Shown one piece after another: positions 44,993-57,419 of a stretch of DNA of 64,000 bases. The number at the start of each line of letters is the position of its first letter. Within the stretch, counting starts at the first letter, position 1. A model generated the notes under the pieces. That model was not told where the DNA came from and searched no databases. It saw nothing but the letters and a program-made list of their open reading frames with translations. A program made the position numbers and the translations under genes. Origin of the DNA: Utricularia gibba (lineage: Eukaryota; Streptophyta; Magnoliopsida; Lamiales; Lentibulariaceae); NCBI GenBank assembly GCA_002189035.1, contig NEEC01000018.1, positions 1 to 64,000 of the forward strand, given 5' to 3'.

Positions 44993-46797
44993 TCAGGGAA
45001 TCCTAGGAATGGCCTGGCAAACTAGAGGCTGCTTCATTTCCATAGAGAGCTTTAGGCATTCTGTCAAGTCTACTGAGCATTCACCAACTTCTATCCACTT
45101 GAACCTCTGAAGAAGTTGAGCTAGCCAGAGCTGAACCGTGGCGAGACCCATCGTCTTACCGGGGCAGACCCGACGCCCTGATCCGAACGGGGCCAACCTA
45201 AGATCAGACCCCATGATTGGCACGTCTTGATCAAGGAACCTCTCCGGGTGAAACTTCTCTGGCTGGGGCCAGATCGCTGGATCATGTGTGATTGCCCACA
45301 TGTTGACCATGGCGGTGGTGCCGGCGGGGATGAAGTGGGGGCCGAGATGAGTGTCATGTATAGCGAGCCGCGCCCATGAAAGTAGAGGACCAGGAGGGTG
45401 GAGTCTTAGAGTCTCCTTCACAATGGCTTGGATGTACGGGAGATTCACCAGATCTGTGTCGTCTACCGATCGATTCGATCCGACCATCCGATCGATTTCA
45501 TCTTGAGCTTTGAACTGAATCTCTGGGTGGAGGATCATCCTTGCTAGAATCCATTCTAACAAAATGGCTACTGTATCGGTTCCTCTGAAGATCATTTCCT
45601 GATCAAGTGCAAAAGGAAATTCTTTTCAGGACAGAATGTCAAGTGTACTCCATAATAGTGGAACACATGGGTATGCCTCTCTGTCTAAGACTTGTGAGGA
45701 TAAAATCTCAATGTATGTTGATATTTTCACATATACCATGCCATAAATGCAAAAGTAAGAGGACAAGATGAATAGTTGGAAAATGGAGTGTTGATGAAAT
45801 TCCCATTCACGGATTATAAGAATTACCCAAAGAACAGCAATCATGTCTGAATCTGAGAGCAAGTGCTCCTCCTCCAAATCAAGCAAGACATCAACGAAAG
45901 CATGGGGATCTTTATCATCATCTTCTTCTACTCCCTTACTCAGTGCCCTTTTCGCTCTATGCTCACTTACGATCTTCCCCACAAAACAATTCACTCTCTC
46001 AGTCAATTTCTTGCTCCTTTTCCTCACTCCCTGAAAATCAAACCAACGTAGAAACGGAAGGTGGTCACTCCAATTGAAGATCCCCAATAGTTCATAACCT
46101 TCCTTCACCAATCCGTCTAACTCATTCCCGTCTCCATTTTCGTCGCTGAAATCCTTGTATGTGCCGAAAACAGTCATCATCACGTTGTTAAGGGACCCAA
46201 GATGGAACAACTTTCTAGGCTCAAACCTAGAGTTGGACTCCATTTTCACCTTGATATCTTCGACCATTTTCTCCCCTATTTCTCTCCTGAAGTCCCCAAA
46301 AGAAGCCACTCTTTTCGGACTGAACAAATGGGTCGCAGCGATCCTCCTCAAATTCCTCCAATATACACCGTACGGTGCAAATCCGATGGCCCTATGAAAC
46401 AACAGCCCGTATGCGGATTCCTTGACGGGCCTATCTGCGAAAGCGGAGCTATTGAGGATCTCCTTCGCAGTGTCAGGATTATGGGAGATCACCATACGCG
46501 TGAACCCAACTGAGAACGCCATTAGTCCACCACCAAATCTCGCCGACATCTTCGCCAACAACTGATGTGACGTCCTGTCGGCCATCAGAAACGCCGATCC
46601 CAGAACCGGAATCCCTGATGGGCCGGGAATAGCGGTCTTGGAGCCCGTGAAATTGCCCATGCAAGGCCGCCGGGAGCGAGCCATAAGGCGAATACGGCGA
46701 GGAGTAGTAGGAAACAGGGAAAGGGGAAGAAAGCGAAAGCACATGGGTGGAAAGCGGCAGAGGATGAGAAGAAGTGAAAAATGGTATCCGAAGACAT
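44993..46797 (-). CDS. Cytochrome P450, CYP78A subfamily, N-terminal frameshift
   Basis: CYP78A enzymes are ER-anchored monooxygenases (KLUH family) that promote organ and seed growth through an unidentified mobile signal. Two exons: about 46797-45827 and 45598-44993, with a GT-AG phase-0 intron of 228 bp, the position usual for the subfamily. Exon 2 holds the I-helix ([13 protein letters not shown], exon residues 4-16), K-helix ETLR, PERF, and the heme site [10 protein letters not shown] (exon residues 138-147; Cys codon 45166-45164), ending IPRIP. Start 46797 is chosen because a TATA box lies about 95 bp upstream and this frame gives a hydrophobic anchor then PGGLAW. The proline hinge [10 protein letters not shown] is in another frame, so a base appears to be missing near 46630-46645. 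Otherwise about 525 residues, normal length. It is either a recent pseudogene or a sequencing error. Confidence 0.9.
45599..45826 (-). other. CYP78A intron
   Basis: On the minus strand it starts GTAATTC after the Trp codon of ...MIAVLW and ends TTGATCAG before GAAATGATC. Splicing joins the two halves of the conserved segment leading into the I-helix. Confidence 0.9.
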
Positions 46798-46890
46798 TGT
46801 CCTTGGCAGACGATGGGAAGAAGATGGATGAAGGTTGCTAGATTCCTCCGGTTTAAATAACGAAATGAGGAGCGGTGGTAATGAACTTGA

Positions 46891-46900
46891 CTATAAATAG
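46891..46900 (-). promoter_or_regulatory. TATA box of CYP78A
   Basis: The minus strand reads CTATTTATAG about 95 bp upstream of ATG 46797, a normal TATA-to-ATG distance for a plant gene with a short leader. Confidence 0.65.
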
Positions 46901-48657
46901 AGGAAGAAGGCATACATTAGCGCGTCAAGGGCGAGCGCGACATTCCCACTTTTAACTATTTTGAATAATGAAATGAAAATTGCATTTCCTAAAATGTACA
47001 GAATAACGGCGTCATTTGACGGTTACAAATTTTGCCGATAAATTTTCATCATCTCGCACCTGGATGTTGGCCCACCTTTTCAATTAAAAAACTAACCGCC
47101 ATCATCCGGACGGCGGATTGTCTTCCGTGACTTATAAATTATAATACGGCACAGCCAATCCATTTGTGCATAAATATAAGTTTCTCCCTGCAATCATTCC
47201 TTCAAACCTGGAATTGAACCCGACCCTATTTTTAAAATTTGAACTCGAATTAGATCCTAATTCGTTTTGGAATCCAGCTCAGGTTTACTTATAGGAACGC
47301 ACGTATATATATCTTAGGGATTGGCCGACCATGATGCTGTAGCAATATTGCTCTCTCTCTCTCTCACCATAACAACTTGTGATGTGAGAGGCCGCTTAGT
47401 GTCACACGTGTAAATTAAATGTAGCTCCACCATCGTAATCGATTTAATGAAACGGCACCGGCACCACACGCTAAGACATAAATATGAATGCCGTGGCCTC
47501 CCTCCGTGTGGGTGTGGTTACACTTTTTTGGGGCCTACAATTGGGAAAAATGTTCATTATTTTCTCCAGTCCCATGAGAAAAAAAAAAAAAGGGTAATAT
47601 AATTTTGTTGTTGGCCCCTGCAGCAATTCACTCACGGTGACAGGGTGGGGGTGGTACATGGATGGCGTGTGGCGGCGTTGTGTTAGTGTTGGGGGAAGGC
47701 AGCATCGTTCGTTCTCCAGGGCATTTACGCTGGGGAGATAGATGCTTCTTCTCTTCCAAGTCTCATTCATCGGGAATCAGCAATCAGCAATGAGAGGGAG
47801 GGATGGCAGTAAATGGCGTGTGCATGTCGTGTAGACATCCCAATCCCAATCCAATCCCGCCTTCAACATTCCACACCCACCCCGCTCCCTAGGCCTACAC
47901 CCAACCACCCTACTTGCTCGGCCGATAAGGAAGGAACTAACTAACAGCATCATTCGTGATGCATGCCATGCCCACGAACCTCCCTCAACCTCCATTTTGC
48001 TGCCACCACCTTCCATTTATTTTCATACAATTACAATAATTATTTTCATCCAAAGATAATACAAAAATGATTTTTAATTCCTCCATTTAACTAAGATTGT
48101 TATATATAAATAATGAACACAAACATTTATATTTGTATTTGTTTATTTAATTTTATTGAACAAAAAATTTATTTAAGTCAATCGAATAAAAATTTTATTC
48201 ATGTTTTTTCATGTACAAATATATTTATTAATTATAATATTTATTTTTATTTACATTTAATTGATAAAAATACAATGCATTTATATAATTTAAATTAAAA
48301 TATAAAATTTATGTTAATAAATTTATGATAAAGTATAGAACAAATGTAATAATTAAATAATAATTTTAAAAATCAAAATATATCAAATGTTTTAATAATA
48401 ATTATTATTTTATTATCATAATTCTTATTTTATAGTTAAAATTTGATATGATTCAACATAAATGCAATATTTTTAATGTACATTAGTTTTTCATATATTT
48501 TAATCAAGAAAAATAATAAAAAATCATTTATAACTTGACTATTAACAAAAAAAATAATTCTAATATTATATATATTATAGAAATAATTGTAATATATTAA
48601 TAATATTAGTTAAGATAATATATTTATATTATTTTTTATATCAATTCAAAACAATTA
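46901..48657. other. CYP78A upstream region, then AT-rich spacer
   Basis: 46901-48000 is less AT-rich than its surroundings and holds a (CT)8 tract at 47351-47366 and an A-run at 47578-47592; it is the likely promoter region of the P450. 48000-48657 is AT-rich low-complexity sequence. Open frames at 47471-47770 and 47777-48016 show no domains. Confidence 0.5.
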
Positions 48658-48936
48658 GAGCATGTTTGGAACTGCTTCTAAAATTAATTCCAAAAAAGTG
48701 ATTCTCTAGAAGTGTTTTTTTTAAGCAATTTCTATTTGGTCCATCAACTTCAAACAAATAAAAAAGACCAAATAGAAAAAAACGTGTTTAGTGTAATTTG
48801 CTTCATATGAAATTTTTTTTTTGTATTGATATTACTAATATACTCTCATTGAATTTTTTTAACTACTCTCTTAAATTCATACATAACTCCACTACTACAT
48901 ACACTTATTTTCCATCTTGATTTCTTTTGTTCACAA

Positions 48937-50402
48937 ATGACATACACATCCATGGCTTTTGAGATGGAGTATTCATTGTCTCATTTGAAGTCATACACGG
49001 ATGATGATCAATCTTCAAGAAGAAATAAAGAAGTTTCAAAAATGGTGGTTAGTGTTGTATCTTTGATTGGTAGTTATTATGCTAATCGGGTGCATAAATT
49101 TCCATGTAATATAGAAAGTTTACGGGTGCAGAATTGTTGAAGGAGATGTTAGAAGTCAATCCAATTAGGTGTTATGATAAGTTAAGGATGAGAATTCATG
49201 TTTTTTATCAACTTTGTGAATTATTGAGTGAGTCTTATGGGTTGAAACCTATTGGGGGTGTCTCTATTCGAGAACAACTTGCTCACTTTCTTCAATATGT
49301 TGGCCAAGGTCACAATCAACGTCATCTTGCAGAAGAGTATAAACATTTAACTATGATGTTTTTTAGTTTTGTATCATCTATTTTTTTTGGTTAATATACT
49401 TTTGTATGGTAATGTTGTGTTTTGCATAATACTGTAACATGGACAATTCATAGATCGATACGTGCAGTTCTTAAAGCTTGTTTGAAGATGTCTAATGATT
49501 GGATTTATTTATTTCAATCTCACAATGTTACTCCTCCAGAGATCCAATTCGACGATCGATACTCAGGTTATTTTAAGGTTGTATATCATATATATTAGCC
49601 TATCCATTCTCTTAATTTATTGACTAATCATTATTGGATGATTTTTTACACTTTAGGGTTGCATTGGAGCCATAGATGGTACTCACATTGATGCAATTCT
49701 GCCACCAAAAAAGTAAATTCCATTTATCAAAAGGAAGGGAAAACCAACACAAAACATATTGGCTGCTTACGATTTTAATTTATGTTTCACTTTTGTGATT
49801 GCTGGTTGGGAAGGGACTTTACATGATTCACATGTGTTATGTGCTGTCATTAATGATCAAAATTCTAAGTTTCAAATGCCATCTCAAGGTGATTACTCAT
49901 AGTTGTTTAATGTGTTAATTCAAATGTGTTATTCATCATTATTCATTGATCTTGTTCTATATTAGGAAAGTACTACCTCGTTGACTCTGGTTATGCAAAT
50001 AGGAATGAGTTTATGGCTCCATACAGGAGGAAGAGATATCATCTTCCAAATTTTCATCGAAATCCATCTCTCAGAAATGGAAAGGAATTATTCAATTTCA
50101 AGCATTCATCCTTGAGATGTGCAATTGAAAGATCATTTGGAATTTGGAAGAAGAAATTCAAGCTAGTGACTTGCTTCCCTTCTCCATTGGCTTGAAAGAT
50201 ACAAATTAGGCTTGTAATTGTGACGATAGTAATGCACAATTACATTAGAATTATGAACAATGATGACCCAGATTTCTTAGAAGAAGTGCAAGAATATGAT
50301 TCACAAGATCCACTGATTGATTTGGAAGGTGCATGGGACAATGACATAGATGCCATAAGAGACTCTATCAAGGTGAAAATGGAAGCAGATAGACATCTAT
50401 GA
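48937..50402 (+). pseudogene. PIF/Harbinger transposase (DDE type, HARBI1-like)
   Basis: This superfamily's transposase cuts and rejoins DNA at TWA-type 3-bp targets. Segments in order: an N-terminal helical domain (KLRMRIHVFYQLCELL and VSIREQLAHFLQYVGQGHNQR, 49170-49325); first catalytic Asp in GCIGAIDGTHI (49657-49690) after an apparent intron; second Asp in GWEGTLHDSHV (about 49806-49838); a segment YYLVDSGYANRNEFMAPYR (about 49972); Glu in CAIERSFGIWKKKF (about 50119); and a C-terminal IVMHNYIR. All three DDE residues are present. Stops (for example the TAA near 49712 and the one at 50193-50195) and frame changes break the ORF, although some may be introns. Confidence 0.8.
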
Positions 50403-50448
50403 ATGTTCGATTTGACAGTTAACTATAATTCAGTGTGATTAGTATATA

Positions 50449-51012
50449 TTTGGAAGAAGTCCAACATACGGACATGAGTTATGCATAAACCATACACATG
50501 TGTATCCCACATTAACAACACCTACGAAATAAGTAATTTGGAAAGAGTCCAGCACACAGACATGAGTTATGCATAAACCATACACACGTGTATCCCACAT
50601 TAACGGTACCTACGAAATAAGTAATTTGGAAAGAGTCCAACACACGGACATGAGTTATGCATAAACCACACCCATGTAGTGTTAGATATTAACATCACCT
50701 ACGAAATAAGTAATTTGATAGATGTTCAACACATGTATCCCACATTAACGCTACCTATGAAATAAGTAATTTGATAAGAGTCCAATACACGGACGTAGAT
50801 TATACATAAACCACGCCCATGTGTATCCTATATTAACGCTACCTATGAAATAAGTAATTTGGTAAAAATCCAACACATGGATATAGGTTATGCATAAACC
50901 ACGCCCGTGTGTATCCCACATTAATGGCACATACGAAATAAGTAATGTGGTAGTAGTCCAACATATTTGTGTATTGGACTCCTACCAAATTACTTATTTC
51001 GTAGGTAAGGTT
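50449..51012. repeat. 88-bp tandem array (about 6.5 units) ending in an inverted copy
   Basis: Units start TTTGGAAGAAGTCC-like at 50449, 50537, 50625, 50714, 50770 (a 56-bp deleted unit), 50857 and 50946. Each ends 'cctacgaaataagtaa' with small variation. The last unit runs into a reverse-complement piece ('attacttatttcgtaggt', ending near 51008), able to form a hairpin with the preceding units. Confidence 0.9.
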
Positions 51013-51389
51013 AATATAAAATAATTCAATACATGAATTTAAATACATAAATCAAAGTTTATGTTGAACATTGTTTTTTTTACTGTAAAATAGATTAATA
51101 AAACAAAAATTAATATTAAAAAAGTTCCAATTTATATGATTATTCGAGAATAAAATATATGTTGTATATTATTCACATAAAAATAAATCATTAAATTTTG
51201 ATGTAGATATATTTAGGTTCACTTGTTTCTTGAATTATAACTCAATAAATTTATATGCTAAAATAGAATAATAAAAATTCAGAAAACATGATAACGTCCA
51301 ACTCATTATTTTGTCTTCAACACAACAACCTCAAATCTAAATGAAATAGACAACATTAAGATAATCTACTTTTGCAAATAGCACCAACT

Positions 51390-52399
51390 TTATGAGATAT
51401 TCTTCCCCATTTTGTGGCAATGAATTTGATAATCATATTTGAGATAAACTAATCTTGCATCATCATTTTTTGCCAATAACCAAAGATTGCGCTTGGTTTC
51501 CGATGCAAACATCGCAATGGCATGTACATATATCTCATCACTAAATGTTATGCCACTGTAGTTGTCCAAAAAGTCTAAATAGGTTTTTATTTCAGCCTTC
51601 TCATGATCTCCAAAACGTTGCTCCCGTGAAGGTCCGACAGCTTCTGCCACCTTTTCCAATGTCTGAGCAATTATGTTGCTGTCATTTGTCCTAGCACGCT
51701 TTCTTGTGCTTGCTAGTGCTTTTCGCACTGGTGTTCGTATGCTAGATTAACTACCCTGTTGAGTGGAAGTACAACTATATGGAGAGTTCTAAACTTGTGT
51801 AGCGACTTCATAGCCTTCAATATTATCTTGAATGTCATTTGCATCTTCAAAAGAAGGCGATGAGTGTTGTCCACTTGTCGAATAATGCACTGATTCTCCG
51901 ATGACAAAGATATCGCTAAAAATTACCTCTTGCTCTTCTAGCAAAATTGGTGTTGCATTCTTATAATAATGTGCAGTTTTGTTATCCTACAAGTGTATAA
52001 TATCACTTATGATGAAACATTACAGAAACATAAAAAAACAAGCATTTGTATTATAAAAAATAGAATTTTGAAACAAATATAATATACCTATAAGTAGTCA
52101 CTCCACCAGGAATTAGACATATCTACAACACCATTAGGCTTAAATCCAATTCAGGTTTGCTTTGTCAATTTAACCCATACATCTTAAGCTTTTTTCATCT
52201 AATTGTTTTTCAATTGAGCTCGAGAATGATTCTTACCTATCAAAGAATTAAAATTTTTAACCACATTCTCCCATCACAATCTGTTGAAGTGGCTGTTTGG
52301 TCTATTTCCAGCATAAACCTCTGTCGTACAAACTCAAATAAAGGTCTCTACTAGGTTAGAATCAACCCATCTTGCTTGTGAGCCATCACCTACTTCCAT
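51390..52399 (-). pseudogene. Myb/SANT-like DNA-binding protein of the Harbinger element
   Basis: PIF/Harbinger elements encode a second protein that binds element DNA and helps bring the transposase to the nucleus. Minus strand from ATG 52399: MEVGDGSQARWVDSNLVETF, then AGNRP-SHFNRLWWENVV and a LKNNWMKKLK segment, the pattern of the plant Myb/SANT-like (Myb_DNA-bind_3) domain. The C-terminal part at 51728-51390 (KALASTRKRART, then FLDNYSGITFSDEIYVHAIAMF) matches the usual tail of these proteins. In between (51980-52100) there is probably an intron. At least one stop interrupts the open frame. Confidence 0.7.
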
Positions 52400-52877
52400 A
52401 TGTCTACAGAAAATGATAAAATAATGAAGGATAAAAAATGCAACAAAAACTAAAGAAGATGTAGGCAAATAAAGCAAATGAAACAATGAAAACCGAAGAA
52501 GATCTAGTTCATTCGAATGAGATCTGAAGATAGAGACCAAATTTGGAGAAATCGCACCTACTTTTCACACTGCGTTCGAGTGGAAATAGAGAAGTCAAGA
52601 TATTCCTTGTTGTAATTTTGAAGCAATAACTTTAACCCTAGATAGAGTGGAGGGGTAATTTATTGAAATTTTAAAATGAAGTAAGAATAAAATAGATATA
52701 TATATTTGAGAAATGCTTCAATTTTTATTGAAATAGGAATACCTCAGCTTCTCAAAAAAAGTGGAGCACTTCACTGCTCCAACTCCACACGGAGCAGAAG
52801 TAGTGAGTGTTTTGTGTGGGAATCACTTCTAAAAATAATTTTTTTTTGAAGTTGAATCTACACCAAAAAGGACTTTA

Positions 52878-53286
52878 ATCTTCATATGATATTAATATTA
52901 TAATCGAATAATCAAACATTTATTTTGTTTGAATTTTTTATTAAAATAATCGAATATAAATTTTGTTTGTGTTAATTTGTTTAGTTATTCAAATGAAAAG
53001 AAATTATCATAATCAAATCAAAAACAATTTGAATTATTCCTTCATTATAACATTACTACATTTAACACGCACACCTCAAAACTGATTTTGGTGGTATGGG
53101 ATCCTCGGTTGGGTTTATGTATTTAACAAGACACAGATGGGCCTTTTCATTAACATTTCGTCACACAGCCCAAAGCAGGTGAAATGAAACCCACCAAGAC
53201 AACAACTCTGATGAGAGGATGCTGCGATGCAGGAGCTCAGTGTGACTAGAGACTAAACCCTTCTGCGGCCAGCATCTTTGAGTTTA
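52878..53286. other. Upstream region of the CBR2-like gene
   Basis: An AT-rich part to about 53060, then more balanced sequence leading to the start codon at 53287. No clear TATA box near the gene was identified. Confidence 0.4.
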
Positions 53287-56157
53287 ATGGCGATGTTTTT
53301 TAGACTGATTTCAATTGCCGCTGGCCGCGGAGCCCAGCCTCGGAATCGAGTCGGAGCTCTTACCGCCATTTCCTGTGGAGTTTCCTCCTATTACCTTTTC
53401 TCTAATTCTAATTTGGTAATTTATAGTCCCCGTTTGAAACATCGCGATGCTGGTCTTTTGTCTCGTTTTCTCCTTTTGGCATGATTTGACTGAACCCCAA
53501 TGATTTCGTTGTGTTTGGTTTGATCACTGACGTTAGTTGGAGGATTAGAAAAGACTAGGCTCCAGAGGGCGGATCCATTACTGTTTCAACTCTGTTAATT
53601 GATATTTTATTATTTCCTGGGCGCTCCATTTTATATTGCTGTGCGAGGTACACAGGGTTGAATGATTTGCTAACGATATCTTTTGGCGACCTTCAACAGG
53701 CTTTTTCAGATGAGGCCAAGGAGGAGGATAGCACCCAACCACGAGTTGGTATTATGTCTGATCTCCCTGTACCTTTGATTTGATTGCATATGATTTCATG
53801 CGGATGAGCTAGCTGTAGTGCTTTTTGGTTCTAATATTGACACCTCGTTGGCCTGGGATCGTTTCTAAGACCTTTTTTTGTTTCTTTCTCATAACTTACA
53901 TGTTTTACATAGACGCGTAAAACACTCAGGGTCTTGCTGTCTAAATTAATTTTGTATATATTTGCAGAGTTTTGAGGATACAGATTGATGCTTGTGCTAA
54001 ATTATCACAGATCATTGCGAAGTGGAAAAAAGGCGTGTTTAATATGCTAGATAAGGGAAAAAATGTGCTGAAAACCGGAGACCAAGTATTTAAGCTTAGA
54101 GTTTTTATTTCTTGCTAGCTGTGTAGCTTCTTTTGGTTTGAGATGGGAAATGCATCTTTTACGCCGCACTTAGGCACTTAGGGACTCCGCACAACCATGA
54201 CCTTTGATTAATGGACCTATGCAAGTTATACAGGAAATAAGAACTTCTTACTGTGAAACTTAAATTTGTATGTAATTATCAGCAATACAGTATTCGCAAG
54301 CTTTCTTGATGTTTTTCTTTCAGCTCTAAACCCTGACGAGTGGATTGAATTCAAACTGCAAGAAAAGGCCCAAGCGAGTCATAATTCTCAGTTATTTAGG
54401 TATTGTGATTGAACAATTTGGTTTTTCGTTATAATTCAAAATATCTGGTTTAGGTAAAAGTTGTCTTGATATACTTCTCTGTCCTGAAATGGTAGGTTTT
54501 CATTCGATCCAAGCGTTAAGTTGGGTCTTGATGTTGCATCATGCCTTCTTACAAGGTATGGTGTCCTTAGTTCATATAAAATGTAAATTAAGTTAGACTT
54601 AATATATAAGATTTTCTTATTTTTTTATTATTTTTATCTCTTTAGGGCTCCAGTTGGACAAGATGCCGAAGGGAAAACAAAATATGTAATTCGCCCGTAT
54701 GTATTTTTCTTGAAGCACTGTTCTCTTTAGGCCAGGCTTTCAGTATGGTTCGCTGAGTTTTTTTTTTTTTTTTTTTTCTCTCTGAAGCTATACTCCATTG
54801 TCAGATCCAGAGGCAAAGGGTTACTTTGATTTGCTAATTAAGGTACATACTAAAGCGTAGTTTGGTTTTCTAGTGCTTTTAATCTGTTTTTTTTTTTTTT
54901 TTTATGATCATGCATGGAGATTAATCCTCTGCATATTTCTGGTTATCATTTGTATTGCGCAGGTGTATCCAGAAGGCAAAATGAGTCAACATTTTACTAG
55001 CTTGACTCCTGGAGATGTTGTTGAAGTCAAAGGGTCAGTATCATAATGTAGTAAAAATCAAGTGTTTCTACTGTTCACTGGTTTATGAGGAGTATGTGTC
55101 TCTCAGGCCAATTCAAAAACTCAGATACAGTCCAAATTTGAAGAAACATATTGGCATGGTAAATCGACCAGAATGGCATTATGTGAAATCCAGATAATGA
55201 ACAGAAAAATGAAACGTCCAGTGAAATCCAAATAATGCCAATTGATCTACTTTGCTAAATTTAGATTGCTGGAGGAACTGGGATTACACCCATGCTGCAG
55301 ATAATAGATTTCATCCTTAAGAACCCTGATGATAATACTCAGGTACACCCGTGAATTGTTTTTTTCTGTTCTTAACTTGAGTATTCAGGGCCATCAGCAT
55401 TGACACCTTTTAACCTTGTAGGTATCACTTCTGTATGCAAATGTGTCTCCTGATGACATACTTCTCAAGAAGAAGCTTGATGCTCTTTCTGCCAGCAACC
55501 CAAACTTTAAGGTTTTGGAGAGCTCAGAGGAACTACTCAAATGATGTTCTTCTTATGATAGAAATTCGTCTCACTTTTGTTTTTGTCAAATAAATGCACA
55601 GGTATTCTATACGGTTGACAATCCATTAAATGGTTGGATAGGAGGTACAGGCTACGTATCAAAAGACATGGTGCTCAAAGGCTTGCCACACCCTGGTGAA
55701 GATACGTTGATTCTTGTAAGTTTCTGTTCTGTACTAAAAAGTTCTTTTTTCCTGATTCCTTATATTATCAAACTTCATACATTATGTCGAAAAAGCTCAA
55801 AAGCAACTGATACGCTGATTAGATGATTGTTTTTTCTCAAGGGCAACTACTCCGTCTTAGAAATTCATATACTCTTGTCATGAGATTCCGTACAATTTCC
55901 AGGTCTGTGGCCCCCCTGGGATGATGAAACACGTATCTGGTGAAAAGGCTAAAGATTGGACACAAGGAGAAGTACGTGTTTCCTGATTCCAAATGATCAA
56001 AAGCTGTATATGAGATAGGCTCTTTTTGCATATAGTCAGTTAAATGGTTGCAGCCCTTACACTCTTTCATATGTTCTCCTGTCCGTCATCATTCTTCCAG
56101 GTGTCTGGAATACTGAAAGAAGTTGGGTATACGGAAGAAATGGTTTACAAGTTCTAA
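53287..56157 (+). CDS. CBR2: NADH-cytochrome b5 reductase-like protein, mitochondrial, 13 exons
   Basis: A FAD enzyme passing electrons from NADH to cytochrome b5-type acceptors. Exons: 53287-53415, 53700-53748, 54324-54399, 54496-54555, 54646-54696, 54788-54842, 54963-55033, 55107-55158, 55265-55342, 55422-55511, 55602-55715, 55903-55971, 56101-56157. All introns are GT-AG; joined length is 951 bp, giving 316 residues, near the family length (about 328 in Arabidopsis). The N-terminus ([15 protein letters not shown]) is basic and amphipathic, like a mitochondrial presequence, followed by a possible membrane segment. FAD motif RPYTPLSD is at about residue 120, GKMSQH at 145, NADH-binding GGTGITPM at 184-191, CGPPGMM at 277-283, and the terminus is EEMVYKF. 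No stops or frameshifts were found; it appears intact. Confidence 0.95.
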
Positions 56158-57419
56158 CTGCAGCGTGGCCCTGGAAAACTGAACCCGGAACATGCGTAAA
56201 AATTCGCATGGTATTCATTGACCTCAGAGTTAAGCTATGAAACCCTGATGATGATATCTCGTCTTTTTCAATAAGCCCAATGCTAGTTCCCTTGATGCTT
56301 TGGATGAGTTGTCGATTTAATTTACACAAGAACATGCTGATGTGTTTTCTGCAAGTTTTGAGAATCTCACTTGCAGTGGTCCTCATTATTATCTTCAAGG
56401 GCATCAAATTTAAAAGAGTCGAGATTCAATAGCTTGGTGTGTGCGTGTGTTTTTCTCAGAGGTAGAAAACAGCATGCTCATGATACATTTCAAAATCTGT
56501 GCCCATTGGTGTAGAGCGATGGGAGTTCCGCGCTGTGTTAAGTTTCTCCCATAAAATGCTCATTGTAGCCGTAGCCGTGTTTTCATATTGGAGTTTCAAA
56601 TTGGATCGGTTTGGCTCCAGTTAGGTTCAAAACTTGGGTTCTATCAATCAAGGAGCCTTAGCGGGAATAGTCTCTGAATTTTGATTTAACTGTAAAATTA
56701 GGTCTTATAGTTACATTGTTCATCCCAATTGTTTAAAAATCACATGCAGTTGGTCTTCACTATTTGCATAAATGGTTTTGATTCTTTGCAAATCGACCCA
56801 GAAAGTACTCAATTCTTTAGTGTTTTGGAAAAATTAGTGCCCAATGAATTTTATATATTTATGATTCATTTCACGTGTTTACCATTTTATGCATAAAATT
56901 GCAATGTAAACCAAATATTTGCAATATTCAACAGAGACACTTATTAAGACTCAATGGAGATATTCAGAAAAATTTTGAAAGGAACATTCAAAAAGATTGT
57001 GGAAAAAACACTTATTCATATTCTAAGGTGATATTGTGTTCATTATCTTAAAAAAACGCTACATTTGAATTTGAAAGACACATGGGGTTGTAAGAATATT
57101 GGAAAGTGTACCCTCACACTCGAAAAACATGTAGCCTCACACTTGGAAAATCCTACCTATCACATACTATATAGCCATGGTGTGAAATGCGCACTTGGGA
57201 TACTTTTAACATTTCACACTCATCCAAAATGAATGACAATAAAAATATTAGTTGTAAGTACAAAATTATATAAACATCATTCATATTTTATATACTTGAC
57301 TAAAATTGATTTTCTAAAATGTTATAATGTAGATGATAGTGATTCTTACGTTTTGGACGATTCTCTAATAATGATATTTGGATTGGGAGATAACGAATAC
57401 TCAAGTAATGATGAAGAAC
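56158..57419. other. 3' region of CBR2-like gene and spacer before the gypsy element
   Basis: The first few hundred bases are probably 3' untranslated sequence. The rest is AT-rich with no recognised gene. A 73-codon open frame at 57233-57454 reaches into the LTR and shows no domain. Confidence 0.5.

Larger units (their letters stand above)
48658..52874. mobile_element. PIF/Harbinger DNA transposon, 4.2 kb, TSD TTA
   Basis: The left end begins GAGCATGTTTGG after TTA (48655-48657). The right end reads CCAAAAAGGACT followed by TTA (52875-52877). TIRs are imperfect, sharing the TTTGG core and a subterminal 'aagtgattc(t/c)c' motif on each side. Inside are a plus-strand DDE transposase and a minus-strand Myb/SANT-like ORF, the two-gene content typical of PIF/Harbinger, in convergent orientation. 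An 88-bp tandem array separates them. The transposase carries stops, so the copy is probably not autonomous now. Confidence 0.8.

Noticed and set aside
45626-46744. Uninterrupted 372-codon frame starting [11 protein letters not shown] as the whole CYP78A N-terminal half
   Set aside because: That start gives no membrane anchor and reads through the intron. The anchor is in the frame from 46797 and the intron is clear at 45826-45599.
47471-48016. Two minus-strand frames of 79-99 codons upstream of CYP78A
   Set aside because: No recognisable domain and positioned in the promoter region.
50449-51012. Regularly spaced repeats resembling a CRISPR array
   Set aside because: The 88-bp units are contiguous, with no unique spacers, and the genome is a plant's.
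53950-54110. Extra exon in intron 2 of the CBR2-like gene
   Set aside because: Stops in all useful frames and exons 2 and 3 already join in phase to give the conserved protein.
54758-54780. T-runs as transcription terminators
   Set aside because: They lie in introns of the CBR2-like gene next to splice acceptors, where T-rich stretches are normal.
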